This document shows positions 16,808 to 25,674 of a stretch of 64,000 nucleotides of DNA, piece after piece. The position numbers and the translations under genes are program-made. A model generated the notes under the pieces. It saw only the letters and a list, made by a program, of their open reading frames with translations. It did not search any database and was not told the DNA's origin. Source of the DNA: Daejeonella rubra (lineage in GTDB: Bacteria; Bacteroidota; Bacteroidia; Sphingobacteriales; Sphingobacteriaceae); NCBI RefSeq assembly GCF_900103545.1, contig NZ_FNHH01000011.1:1-64000 (forward strand), written 5' to 3'. Numbering within the stretch: position 1 is the first letter of the stretch; the number at the start of each line of letters is the position of its first letter.

Positions 16808-17793
16808 TATTTATTATTGTAATACGTGAAATCTTTGTGTTTAATTTCCTGCTCCGGCAATGATTTAAAGTAATCATAGGTGATCTTTAGTCCATCTGCG
16901 CGGTTAACTTTAGGCTCCCAGGATAGTATTTTTCTGGCTTTGGTAATATCCGGCCTGCGCTGTTTAGGGTCATCGGTAGGCAAAGGATTATAAACCATTT
17001 TTTGTTTTGTTCCGGTTAACTTGATGATCTCTTCACCAAATTCTTTAATTGTGATCTCATCAGGATTACCAATATTTACAGGCATTGGATAATCTGAGAA
17101 TAGCAAACGGTAAATACCTTCCACCAGGTCATCAACATAGCAGAATGAACGGGTTTGGGAACCATCTCCGAAGACGGTCAGATCTTCACCTCTTAAAGCC
17201 TGACCAATAAATGCAGGTAATACTCTGCCATCATTAAGTCGCATCCGCGGACCATAGGTATTGAATATTCTGACAATGCGTGTCTCTAAACCATGAAATG
17301 TATGATAAGCCATGGTCATTGCTTCCTGAAAACGCTTGGCTTCATCATAAACACCCCGCGGTCCTACCGGATTAACATTGCCCCAGTACTCTTCAGGTTG
17401 AGGATTTACTGTTGGATCTCCATATACTTCAGAGGTAGAAGCGATCAGTATTCTTGAATTCTTGGATCGTGCTAAACCCAATAGATTGTGAATACCTAAT
17501 GAACCAACCTTCAAGGTTTGAATTGGAATTCTAAGATAATCGATAGGACTTGCCGGAGAAGCAAAATGGAGAATATAATCCAATTCGCCTGCTACATAGA
17601 CAAACTTCGAAACATCATGATTATAGAACTCGAAATTTTCGAGGGGGAATAAATGCTCGATATTCCGAAGATCGCCTGTAATCAGGTTATCCATTCCGAT
17701 CACATGAAAACCTTCCCTGATAAATCGGTCTGATAAGTGTGAGCCGAGGAATCCGGCTGCACCTGTTATTAATATACGTTTTCTAGGGATCAT
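16807..17793 (-). CDS. uxs: UDP-glucuronate decarboxylase (UDP-xylose synthase)
   Basis: This 328-residue extended SDR enzyme is predicted to decarboxylate UDP-glucuronic acid to UDP-xylose. The NAD loop GAAGFLGSH spans residues 11-19. The UXS-diagnostic stretch HFASPASPIDY is followed by STSEVYGDP, the catalytic Tyr149/Lys153, and RIFNTYGPRMRLNDGR. It overlaps ugd by four bases (ATGA) upstream and galE by one base downstream. The substrate is made by the adjacent ugd product, so ugd-uxs form a two-step UDP-glucose to UDP-xylose route for surface glycans. Confidence 0.92.
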   Translation of the reverse strand: MIPRKRILITGAAGFLGSHLSDRFIREGFHVIGMDNLITGDLRNIEHLFPLENFEFYNHDVSKFVYVAGELDYILHFASPASPIDYLRIPIQTLKVGSLGIHNLLGLARSKNSRILIASTSEVYGDPTVNPQPEEYWGNVNPVGPRGVYDEAKRFQEAMTMAYHTFHGLETRIVRIFNTYGPRMRLNDGRVLPAFIGQALRGEDLTVFGDGSQTRSFCYVDDLVEGIYRLLFSDYPMPVNIGNPDEITIKEFGEEIIKLTGTKQKMVYNPLPTDDPKQRRPDITKARKILSWEPKVNRADGLKITYDYFKSLPEQEIKHKDFTYYNNK

Positions 17794-19103
17794 ATACTTA
17801 TGGTTTTTCTGCCTATACTATTATAGTAATAGCCGCAATCGATCATTTTTTGCAAATCATATAAGTTTCGGCCATCAAAAATAACTTTACTTTTCAATAG
17901 TGTTCCAACCCTGTCAAAATCAGGAGTTCTGAAAACCGACCACTCTGTTACAATAACCAGTGCATCCGCGTCTTTCAAAATATCATACTGGTTATCTCCA
18001 AAGTGAATTTTATCACCAACCACCTTTTTCACATTGCTCATCGCTTCAGGGTCAAATGCACTTATTATCGCACCATCTTTAAGCAACTCTTCTATTATAT
18101 AAAGGGCCGGTGCTTCGCGGATATCATCAGTTTCAGGTTTGAATGCAAGGCCCCAAATAGCTATTTTCTTACCTTTGAGTTGACCATCATAGTACTTCCG
18201 CATCTTTTCAACCAATACCTTTCTTTGTATATCATTGACTTCCATTACCGATTCGAGAATCTTAAAATCATATTTATTCTCTCTGGCAGAATGGGCTAAA
18301 GCCTGTACATCCTTAGGGAAACAACTGCCACCGTAACCAACCCCAGGAAATAAAAAGCGCTTTCCAATACGGTCATCAGAACCTATTCCTTTTCTTACAG
18401 CATCAACATCAGCACCAACAAGCTCGCACAGATTGGCAATTTCATTCATGAATGTAATTTTAGTTGCCAGGAATGAATTAGCTGCATATTTAGTCAGTTC
18501 AGATGAACGGGCATCCATGAATATAATTGGATTGCCTTGTCTTACATAAGGACCATACAATTCTGCCATTAGTTTTTGCGCTCTGACACTTTCAGTACCA
18601 ACAACAACACGATCCGGCTTCATAAAATCTTCAACTGCAACCCCTTCACGCAGGAATTCAGGATTTGAAACCACATCGACCTCAACGGAGGTATTGTCTT
18701 TGAATACTTTTATTACTTTATCGGCAGTCCCTACCGGTACAGTTGACTTGGTAACGATTACTTTATATTCTTTTATCAATTTGGCAATATCTTTAGCTGC
18801 TCCAAGAACATAACTAAGATCTGCAGCACCATCACCATCCGGAGGCGTTGGTAAAGCCAAATAAATAATTTGCGCATCTGAAATTGCATCCGCAAGATTT
18901 GTAGTGAATTTCAACCTGCCCTGCTCAATGTTTCTATGAAAAAGCAAATCCAGGCCGGGTTCATAGATGGGCAATTTGAATGCCTGCATCATCTTTACCT
19001 TTTCCTCGTTAATGTCAACACAGGTTACAGTATTTCCTGTTTCTGCAAGACATGTACCCGTTACTAAACCGACATATCCTGTACCTACAACTGCAATTTT
19101 CAT
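17790..19103 (-). CDS. ugd: UDP-glucose 6-dehydrogenase
   Basis: The 437-residue enzyme oxidises UDP-glucose to UDP-glucuronate with two NAD+. It has an N-terminal Rossmann motif (VVGTGYVGLVTG), the conserved SNPEFLREG segment, and active-site Cys261 in GYGGSCFPKD. The C-terminal UDP-binding domain includes WGLAFKPETDDIREAP. It is the first gene of the four-gene nucleotide-sugar run and overlaps uxs by four bases. The promoter should lie in the 198 bp gap shared with the divergent waaA gene. Confidence 0.95.
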   Translation of the reverse strand: MKIAVVGTGYVGLVTGTCLAETGNTVTCVDINEEKVKMMQAFKLPIYEPGLDLLFHRNIEQGRLKFTTNLADAISDAQIIYLALPTPPDGDGAADLSYVLGAAKDIAKLIKEYKVIVTKSTVPVGTADKVIKVFKDNTSVEVDVVSNPEFLREGVAVEDFMKPDRVVVGTESVRAQKLMAELYGPYVRQGNPIIFMDARSSELTKYAANSFLATKITFMNEIANLCELVGADVDAVRKGIGSDDRIGKRFLFPGVGYGGSCFPKDVQALAHSARENKYDFKILESVMEVNDIQRKVLVEKMRKYYDGQLKGKKIAIWGLAFKPETDDIREAPALYIIEELLKDGAIISAFDPEAMSNVKKVVGDKIHFGDNQYDILKDADALVIVTEWSVFRTPDFDRVGTLLKSKVIFDGRNLYDLQKMIDCGYYYNSIGRKTISI

Positions 19104-19301
19104 AAGTATTTACGTTTATTATGACAATGAATTAATGTCTGACACCAGATCGGAAGACCTCCAAGCGCCCATTCTATTTGCTTGTTAATTGAATTTTTCA
19201 GCCAGTTAAGAGGTAAACCGCTGTTTCTCTCATCTAAAAGAGAAGTACTAAAATAAAAAATTAAATATTAACTTCGATGAAGAAAATAATTTAATTCAAA
19301 A

Positions 19302-20549
19302 ATGCTTTTTTTATACGATGCTGGAATCCGCCTTTATACCCTCCTGATAGCACTTGTATCCTTAAAAAATAAAAAAGCTGCCTTATGGTTAAAAGGCCGA
19401 AAAGGGATTTTAGAACGAATTGAAACGAGTATTGACAAAAATAAACGATATACCTGGTTTCACTTTGCATCTTTAGGCGAGTTTGAGCAAGGCAGACCTG
19501 TTCTGGAAAAGCTTAAAGCTGATCATCCTGAAACATCCATTGTCATTACCTTCTTTTCTCCTTCAGGTTACGAGATAAGAAAAAACTATGCTTTGGCAGA
19601 ACATGTTTTTTACCTCCCAATAGATACAAGATCCAATGCCAGGAAGTTTGTGAGCCTGCTAAATCCCACCATCGCTGTTTTTACAAAATATGAATACTGG
19701 TACCATTATTTTGAAGCACTTCATGATAACAATACCCCTCTCTATATCATTTCCGGAATATTCAGGAAGGAACAAGCTTTTTTTAAATGGTACGGAAGTT
19801 TACATCGTAAAATGCTTGGATGGGTTTCACATGTATTCGTACAGAATAAAGAAAGCAAGGAACTTTTAAGCGGGATTGGCGTCGATCATGTGACGGTAAG
19901 CGGGGATACCCGTTTCGATCGGGTAGAGTTTAATGCAAAAAATCCAATCGAGATCAAGGTTGTAGAAGAATTCTGTGGAGATTCTCCAGTATTTATAGGA
20001 GGAAGTACCTGGGCTGAAGATGAAAAAATAATTTCATTGTTATTAATAATTTATCCAAAATGGAAATTTATTATTGCTCCTCATGAAGTTAATACTGACA
20101 GGATCGAGGGGATTGAGAAACTATTTTCAAACTCAGTTAAATTCTCTTCGATTCAAAAGCAGGAAGATAAAGCACAAACTAATGAAGCTCCACAGGTTCT
20201 GATCATTGATAGCATCGGAATACTCTCATCCATTTATCAATATGGACATATTGCTTATATAGGAGGAGGATTTGGAGTAGGCATCCATAATACTCTGGAA
20301 GCTGCAGCATTTGGCCTACCGGTTATCTTTGGACCAAATTATACAAAATTCATGGAGGCCGTTGAGCTAATCAAAAATGGAGCTGCTTTTACGGTGAAAG
20401 ATTCAGATGAATTAAAACTCCAAATGGAATTACTTTCTAAGGAGGAAAACCGAATTAAAAGTGGTTCATCTGCCCGTGAATATGTAAATAGCAATACAGG
20501 AGCTACACAGAGCTTCTTAAATTTTATTTACCATAAAGATTTTAATTGA
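19302..20549 (+). CDS. waaA: 3-deoxy-D-manno-octulosonic acid transferase
   Basis: This 415-residue GT30-family glycosyltransferase adds Kdo to the lipid A precursor at the cytoplasmic face of the inner membrane. Family markers include WFHFASLGEFEQGRPV near residue 50, TFFSPSGYE, TKYEYWYHY, and the C-terminal CMP-Kdo region IAYIGGGFGVGIHNTLEAAA. The N-terminal hydrophobic segment (LYTLLIALVSL) serves as the membrane anchor. It confirms an LPS-bearing outer membrane. The 3' end overlaps the convergent hemH gene by eight bases. Confidence 0.93.
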   Translation: MLFLYDAGIRLYTLLIALVSLKNKKAALWLKGRKGILERIETSIDKNKRYTWFHFASLGEFEQGRPVLEKLKADHPETSIVITFFSPSGYEIRKNYALAEHVFYLPIDTRSNARKFVSLLNPTIAVFTKYEYWYHYFEALHDNNTPLYIISGIFRKEQAFFKWYGSLHRKMLGWVSHVFVQNKESKELLSGIGVDHVTVSGDTRFDRVEFNAKNPIEIKVVEEFCGDSPVFIGGSTWAEDEKIISLLLIIYPKWKFIIAPHEVNTDRIEGIEKLFSNSVKFSSIQKQEDKAQTNEAPQVLIIDSIGILSSIYQYGHIAYIGGGFGVGIHNTLEAAAFGLPVIFGPNYTKFMEAVELIKNGAAFTVKDSDELKLQMELLSKEENRIKSGSSAREYVNSNTGATQSFLNFIYHKDFN

Positions 20550-21567
20550 TCTGGCCTTTTACCAGGCCTTCCAGAGAGTCAATCCATAAAGGATGATCAT
20601 TCAGACTCTCTACCAGTTGAACATGCTCGCCTCCCAGTTCCTTAAATTCATCACCATACTCAACTGTTACTTCATAAACAGTTTCAAGGCAGTCCGCAAC
20701 AAAAGCAGGACAGAAAACCAGTAGTCTTTTAACTCCCTTCTTTGCCAGTTCCTCAATAACAACACTTGTGTAAGGCTGAACCCATGGATCTTTACCCAGA
20801 CGTGATTGAAAACACACCGAATATTTTTCTTTTGGTAATCCAAGTTTGTTAGCGATCAGCCGAGCGGTATCATGGCATTGCGCCGAATAACAAAATTTAT
20901 TATTTTCAGTCAGGACAGAGCAGCAATTTTCAACTTTCAGGCAATGCTTTTGTGAATGGTCTGATTTACCAAGCTGCCTTTGCGGCAGGCCATGAAAACT
21001 AAACAAAATATGATCATAAGTTTCAGGATGATGCTTTCTGCCATTATCCGAAAAAGCTTCAATCATGAGTTCATTATCATGAAAAGAGTTAATAAATGAA
21101 ATATTTGGAATGGTTTGCCACTTTCTGACCAGCTCCATTACTTTTTCCAAAACGGAACCTGTACTTGCAGAAGCATAATGAGGGAACATAGGTATAACCT
21201 TAATGCTGTTTACCTGTGCATCCCTTAATTTATTTAATGCACTCTCAATGGAGGGACTTTGATAGCGCATGGCAAGCTCAACCTGATAATCATCACCTAA
21301 ACGCTCCTGCAAAAGATCCTTTTGCATTATGCTATAATGCATCAAAGGTGAACCGGTAGTATCAGACCATATTGCTTTATACAATTTGGCAGATTTAGGG
21401 CCACGGAATGGAACGATTATTCCCTTAACGAGTAAAGCCCGCAAAACAAGGGGAATATCTATTACCCGTTCATCCATAAGAAACTCACCCAGGTATGTTC
21501 TGACATCACTTGTTGAGGGACTATCAGGAGTACCTAAATTTACCAATAAAACACCTTGCTTACCCAT
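20542..21567 (-). CDS. hemH: ferrochelatase
   Basis: The enzyme inserts ferrous iron into protoporphyrin IX, the last step of heme synthesis. I chose the ATG at 21567 (MGKQGVLLVNLGTPDSP); extending to 21588 would need a TTG start and adds residues not typical of the family. Recognisable parts are GSPLMHYSIMQKD, MFPHYASASTGS, the metal-binding LFSFHGLPQR, CFQSRLGKDPWVQPYT and FCPAFVADCLETV. The 341-residue length is normal. It lies at the downstream end of the carotenoid cluster but is separated from it by 86 bases and is probably independent. Confidence 0.94.
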   Translation of the reverse strand: MGKQGVLLVNLGTPDSPSTSDVRTYLGEFLMDERVIDIPLVLRALLVKGIIVPFRGPKSAKLYKAIWSDTTGSPLMHYSIMQKDLLQERLGDDYQVELAMRYQSPSIESALNKLRDAQVNSIKVIPMFPHYASASTGSVLEKVMELVRKWQTIPNISFINSFHDNELMIEAFSDNGRKHHPETYDHILFSFHGLPQRQLGKSDHSQKHCLKVENCCSVLTENNKFCYSAQCHDTARLIANKLGLPKEKYSVCFQSRLGKDPWVQPYTSVVIEELAKKGVKRLLVFCPAFVADCLETVYEVTVEYGDEFKELGGEHVQLVESLNDHPLWIDSLEGLVKGQIN

Positions 21568-21653
21568 ATGTATATTAAAGAATGCCAAAGATAGTCTTAC
21601 GAATCATTAGTTGAAAATGCTTCACTTCATTTGACTTTATAAAAACAATTTTT

Positions 21654-22331
21654 TTATGATTTTTTTAGCTCCCACAATTTCCACCAGGGTGTGCCGGGTG
21701 AATCGTGATGTTCATAGTGGTAACCAAAAAAATAACAGGACAGAAAAGCAAGAATATGATTTTTACTTTGCGAACCGGATTGATGCTTGTTAGTATGCTC
21801 CCCATGATGAGGAAGCCAGGTGCCAAAATAAAAAAGCTGAAGCGTACTCAACAGTGAAGGCAGCACCCAGAATAAAAACAAATTCAGTTCAGGCACCCAG
21901 GTTTTTAATAAATTAAAGATAAGCGCCATCAATACAACCTGCCACCAGGATAAATACTGTTTAATGAAATTAAGATACCAGATGAAAAAATTCCCTTCAG
22001 AATAATCAGGGTCTTTGTCTGTATGAACATACTTGTGATGCTCATGGTGTTTGTTATTAAGGCTGCTAAACGGGAAGCAAGCATACAATGCGGTGCAAAT
22101 CTGACCAATAGCATTATTAATTGTACGGCTTGAAGATACCGTACCATGCATAGCATCATGAGCCGTAATAAACAGACCTGTATATAAATGCATTTGAACC
22201 AGAATGAAAAAATAAAGCAAGGGGTTTTTGAAATTAATCTCCCAACTCATCAGGGAAAAAATACATAAACACCAGAGACTGATTACTATAAATGCAATAA
22301 TTATCCCTGTTTTTGACTGAGTTCCAAGCAT
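21654..22331 (-). CDS. crtW: carotenoid 4-ketolase (CrtW-type membrane di-iron oxygenase)
   Basis: This 225-residue integral membrane protein has the histidine clusters of membrane fatty-acid desaturase/ketolase enzymes: HDAMH near residue 58, HHEHH near 94, and HYEHH near 206 within GYHYEHHDSPGTPWWKL. The arrangement TGLFITAHDAMHG and the final PWWKL match CrtW beta-carotene ketolases rather than hydroxylases or acyl desaturases. It should introduce a keto group at C-4 of the beta-ionone ring. It follows ispH by 14 bases in a minus-strand carotenoid gene run. A generic fatty-acid desaturase is the alternative, less likely given the neighbours. Confidence 0.82.
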   Translation of the reverse strand: MLGTQSKTGIIIAFIVISLWCLCIFSLMSWEINFKNPLLYFFILVQMHLYTGLFITAHDAMHGTVSSSRTINNAIGQICTALYACFPFSSLNNKHHEHHKYVHTDKDPDYSEGNFFIWYLNFIKQYLSWWQVVLMALIFNLLKTWVPELNLFLFWVLPSLLSTLQLFYFGTWLPHHGEHTNKHQSGSQSKNHILAFLSCYFFGYHYEHHDSPGTPWWKLWELKKS

Positions 22332-22345
22332 CGGGTGAGCGAATT

Positions 22346-23194
22346 TTAATATTCTTCCAGAGCAGATTTCACTCTATCCATTAACCACATTGGAGTAGAT
22401 GTAGCTCCACAAATTCCGACCTTATCTCCCGGATTAAACATCCCGGCATTTAACTCTTCCTCGCTGCTTACGAAGTAAGTGTTTGGATTAAATTGCTTGC
22501 AGACCTCAAAAAGAACCTTTCCGTTGGATGATTTCTTGCCAGAAACAAATACGATTTTATCATACCCAATTACAAATTTCCTTAAATCCTCATACCTGTT
22601 TGAAACTTGCCTGCAGATAGTGTCATTCGCTTTAATATCGTATCCTCGTCTGATCAGTTCATCTTTTATCTGATAAAATTTATCTGTGCTCTTGGTAGTC
22701 TGACTGTACAATGTAAATTTTTGAGGGAGATCAATGTTATCAAGCTCTGCAATGTCCTGAAATACAAGTGCTTCATTATTGGTCTGTCCCTGCAAGCCAA
22801 TTACTTCTGCATGCCCATGTTTCCCAAAGATCAGCACCTTCTCCTTACTATCATAGGTATTTTTGATCCTGTTCTGCAACTTCAAAACCACCGGACAAGA
22901 GGCATCGATCAGGGTAATATTGTTTTCCAGGGCAATACGATACGTTTCAGGTGCTTCTCCATGTGCTCGGATCAAAACCTTTTCATTTCTGATATTTAAA
23001 AATTCTTCATGGGAAATGATCTTCAGCCCCATTAATTTCAAACGGTTTACCTCTTCATCATTATGGACTATATCTCCAAGGCAATACAGATAACCATCTT
23101 CTTCCAGGATCTCTTCTGCCATATCAATGGCATAGACTACTCCAAAACAAAAGCCAGAATCATTATCGATCGTTACTTCAAGATTATATTTCAT
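22346..23194 (-). CDS. ispH: 4-hydroxy-3-methylbut-2-enyl diphosphate reductase
   Basis: IspH catalyses the last step of the MEP pathway, giving IPP and DMAPP. The three cysteine ligands of the 4Fe-4S cluster are visible in SGFCFGV near residue 17, DASCPVV near 98, and GICGATSTP near 262. The 282-residue length and the AHGEAPETY and EVIGLQGQT segments are typical. Its place inside a carotenoid gene run links precursor supply to pigment synthesis. Only 14 bases separate it from the crtW start. Confidence 0.93.
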   Translation of the reverse strand: MKYNLEVTIDNDSGFCFGVVYAIDMAEEILEEDGYLYCLGDIVHNDEEVNRLKLMGLKIISHEEFLNIRNEKVLIRAHGEAPETYRIALENNITLIDASCPVVLKLQNRIKNTYDSKEKVLIFGKHGHAEVIGLQGQTNNEALVFQDIAELDNIDLPQKFTLYSQTTKSTDKFYQIKDELIRRGYDIKANDTICRQVSNRYEDLRKFVIGYDKIVFVSGKKSSNGKVLFEVCKQFNPNTYFVSSEEELNAGMFNPGDKVGICGATSTPMWLMDRVKSALEEY

Positions 23195-23259
23195 TGCCTG
23201 AGCTTAATTTGATTTATTTGCCAGAAGGTTTATGGTTTACAAAAATACTAAATAGTTTA

Positions 23260-23898
23260 TCAGAAAGCCCAAATATTCAGTGCCAGGAAAAACCCGGCCT
23301 GAGCAAAAAGTAACACAATTGCAGCCTTGTTTTGTTTTTGAAAATCCAGACTTCTGAAAATCCAGAAGAGCAGGAATGAGAATATATACCATCCCAGATA
23401 ATTTTGCAATGGAATTTGTCCTCCGGCCCATGTCCAATAATCAAATCTGATTGCGATCGGTTCTATTAAAAAATCAAGGCTTAATAATATCAAGGCTCCC
23501 AATAATGAAAAAATAAAATTGCTTTTCAGTTTAAACTTCTCCAGAAACACACCAGTACAATAAACCAAAATCAGCCAGTTGGCACCGATCAGCAACGGAG
23601 TAGAGAAAAGCTTTAAGCCTAAAGCTTCACCATAGGTGTAAGTTCCGAATATAAGTCCGGAATTGACTCCTATTACCTCTATAAAAAACCCGGCTAAATA
23701 AACAACCAGGGCAAATATTCCGATATTTACAGAGTAGTCGCCAGTACTTATGACCAGCAAAGCAAGCATCAGTAATAAATGAAAGGGTACAAGTGCAATA
23801 AACAGAACTTCCAGATCTGAATTTAAAAACCCATACAAGCCTACCAGGTGAAACAACACCATTAATATACTGCAAATAATAATTTTGTTCAGTTTCAT
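23260..23898 (-). CDS. cruF: carotenoid 1',2'-hydratase, CruF-like
   Basis: This 212-residue protein has about seven predicted membrane helices and belongs to the CruF/carotenoid biosynthesis (DUF422) family. Key stretches are EVIGVNSGLIFGTYTYGEAL, STPLLIGANWLILVY, LDFLIEPIAIRFDYWTW and PLQNYLGWY. CruF proteins add water across the 1',2' double bond of the open psi end of gamma-carotene or lycopene, producing a 1'-hydroxyl that can be glycosylated. The gene overlaps the glycosyltransferase start by four bases (ATGA). The CrtD-like desaturase in the same cluster acts on such 1'-hydroxy products. Confidence 0.82.
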   Translation of the reverse strand: MKLNKIIICSILMVLFHLVGLYGFLNSDLEVLFIALVPFHLLLMLALLVISTGDYSVNIGIFALVVYLAGFFIEVIGVNSGLIFGTYTYGEALGLKLFSTPLLIGANWLILVYCTGVFLEKFKLKSNFIFSLLGALILLSLDFLIEPIAIRFDYWTWAGGQIPLQNYLGWYIFSFLLFWIFRSLDFQKQNKAAIVLLFAQAGFFLALNIWAF

Positions 23899-24986
23899 TT
23901 TCTTATTGCCCGTCCCTTCCAGACGATGGTTTTAGTAAAGTGTTTTTTAACGGAGATCACAGAAATGAATACCATACAAAGCAATTGCAATGGGTGAAGC
24001 AGAACATTTTGCCATACGCTTTGTCTGGCGGAGAGCGAGATCATTACTCTGCTTAAAACGATCAATGATAGGGCAAAGAGTACTAGATCCGGACTCAGAA
24101 AGAAGGCAATAGCTACTGGACCCAACACGACAAGGAGCAGATAAAGAAAAAGCCCGAATACGTTATTATTGAATCCAGCAAGAAAATTCTTACTGAACCC
24201 TTCCACAGACTCAGTAAAGCTTTTATACATCCGGCAGGAAACAAATCCATTAGCCAATAATGCCTCCCCATTATAGCCAAAGCCTTTGATAAGCTTCATG
24301 ATCTCCACATCTTCAACAACCTGATGTTTAACCTGTTCATGCCATTGATTCTCCTTGTAATTTGCCGCATCAAACATCATAAACTGCCCACTTGCGGCAG
24401 AAAACGAGGGATTTTTAGAGAGCCTGACCAATCTGAGAGGCAATAGGTTTAACAATACATAATGCATGAGGGGCACAATCAACCGTTCTCCCCAGGTATG
24501 CATCACCTGATCAGTAAAGAGGCTTAACAAGCTCAATCTATTGAGTTTCATCCGATGAATAGAATTATTAATCAGTCCATCTGCAATGGTTTCATCAGCA
24601 TCCAAAAAAATCAGATATTTCCCCTTGGCCGAGCTGGCAAGCTGAGAACAGGCATAATTTTTCCCCAGCCAATCTTTAGGAAGTACAGCACCTTGCAATA
24701 CTTTGAAACGTTTATGCTGACTGCAAAAATCCTGGCAAATCTGAAAAGTATTATCAGTAGAATTATCATCAAGTATGATAACCTCATAGTTCAGATATTT
24801 CTGGGCACTGATCGAATTTAACAGATTTAATATATCCGCTTCTTCATTGCGGGCAGGTATCAGAATTGAAACGAAATCATCATACTGCCTTACCGAGTTT
24901 GTAAGTTTCGGATTAGATAAAAAGTTGAAAAGAGTAACGGTAAACCGTAGAACCAGAAAAAAGAAAATAAGGTAAATTAGTATCAT
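23895..24986 (-). CDS. family 2 glycosyltransferase, likely carotenoid glycosyltransferase (CruC-like)
   Basis: This 363-residue membrane-bound GT2 enzyme has an N-terminal helix, the donor-binding SILIPARNEE and ILDDNSTDNT motifs, a DxD-type metal site in FLDADE, and two or three C-terminal helices. In green sulfur bacteria CruC, a GT2 enzyme, glycosylates 1'-hydroxy carotenoids and its partner CruD acylates the sugar. Here the same pair lies between a CruF-like hydratase and a CrtD-like desaturase, and the gene overlaps cruF by four bases. The carotenoid role is inferred mainly from context. Confidence 0.7.
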   Translation of the reverse strand: MILIYLIFFFLVLRFTVTLFNFLSNPKLTNSVRQYDDFVSILIPARNEEADILNLLNSISAQKYLNYEVIILDDNSTDNTFQICQDFCSQHKRFKVLQGAVLPKDWLGKNYACSQLASSAKGKYLIFLDADETIADGLINNSIHRMKLNRLSLLSLFTDQVMHTWGERLIVPLMHYVLLNLLPLRLVRLSKNPSFSAASGQFMMFDAANYKENQWHEQVKHQVVEDVEIMKLIKGFGYNGEALLANGFVSCRMYKSFTESVEGFSKNFLAGFNNNVFGLFLYLLLVVLGPVAIAFFLSPDLVLFALSLIVLSRVMISLSARQSVWQNVLLHPLQLLCMVFISVISVKKHFTKTIVWKGRAIRK

Positions 24987-24988
24987 TC

Positions 24989-25612
24989 TTAAACGACAGC
25001 CGCGGTCTGCTTTTGCCGCGAAGTTTCATAATGTTTATTAAAAGCACTTTTTATTAACTGTAAGCTTGTAAACTCAGCACCCTCCCACTCTTGCAAACAG
25101 CAGTTAATTGTTGGCTTACGATTTTCGAAATAATCAGTAAAACTAGCTGCAAACATATACTGGAAGGTTTTTGAAGATACATTTATCAGATTCATCAGTC
25201 CCTTTTCAAATTGTATTTGCTCTACATGACCAGAATAAAGCTTACCCTGTGGAAAGATCAGAACCAGATTTTCGGGATCATCCAATAAATGACCTGCATA
25301 TTCGAGCGTTTCAATTATACTCCTTGAATTCTTTTTTACTGAGAAACTGCCAAGATATTTAAGGAACCATACTTTTTGATAGTTTTCCTCAGTGATCATT
25401 ACATGAAACTTTTTCCTAAAATAGAGACGGTTGATTTGAAAAAGAACAAATCCATCCCACCAGGAAAAATGATTGGCTAATAACAGAACCGATCTACTCT
25501 GATCGATTTCTATTTTATTGAATTTCAAGTCATGGAAATCCGATTTAATAATTCTGTTTATATACCAGGAAAAGAATGTGAATACTATCCAATTTTGGCG
25601 CGGTTCAAGCAT
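24989..25612 (-). CDS. PlsC-type acyltransferase, likely carotenoid glycoside acyltransferase (CruD-like)
   Basis: This 207-residue protein is a lysophospholipid acyltransferase-fold enzyme. The HX4D motif is present in ANHFSWWDGF near residue 47, and the glycerol-phosphate acyltransferase motif III equivalent is IFPQGKLYSGH. It is only two bases upstream of the glycosyltransferase gene. In Chlorobium, CruD of the same fold adds a fatty acyl group to the carotenoid glucoside. By context I infer the same here; a phospholipid acyltransferase role cannot be excluded. Confidence 0.68.
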   Translation of the reverse strand: MLEPRQNWIVFTFFSWYINRIIKSDFHDLKFNKIEIDQSRSVLLLANHFSWWDGFVLFQINRLYFRKKFHVMITEENYQKVWFLKYLGSFSVKKNSRSIIETLEYAGHLLDDPENLVLIFPQGKLYSGHVEQIQFEKGLMNLINVSSKTFQYMFAASFTDYFENRKPTINCCLQEWEGAEFTSLQLIKSAFNKHYETSRQKQTAAVV

Positions 25613-25674
25613 ATGTTAAAGATATCATTTTTTAGCATTTTGAAAATTACCCGCACATAAGCTAAAGCATAGAA

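Noticed and set aside
19147..19157. AGATCGGAAGA, identical to the first 11 bases of a common sequencing adapter
   Set aside because: The next bases do not continue as adapter and the site lies in an ordinary promoter gap, so chance similarity is more likely than contamination.
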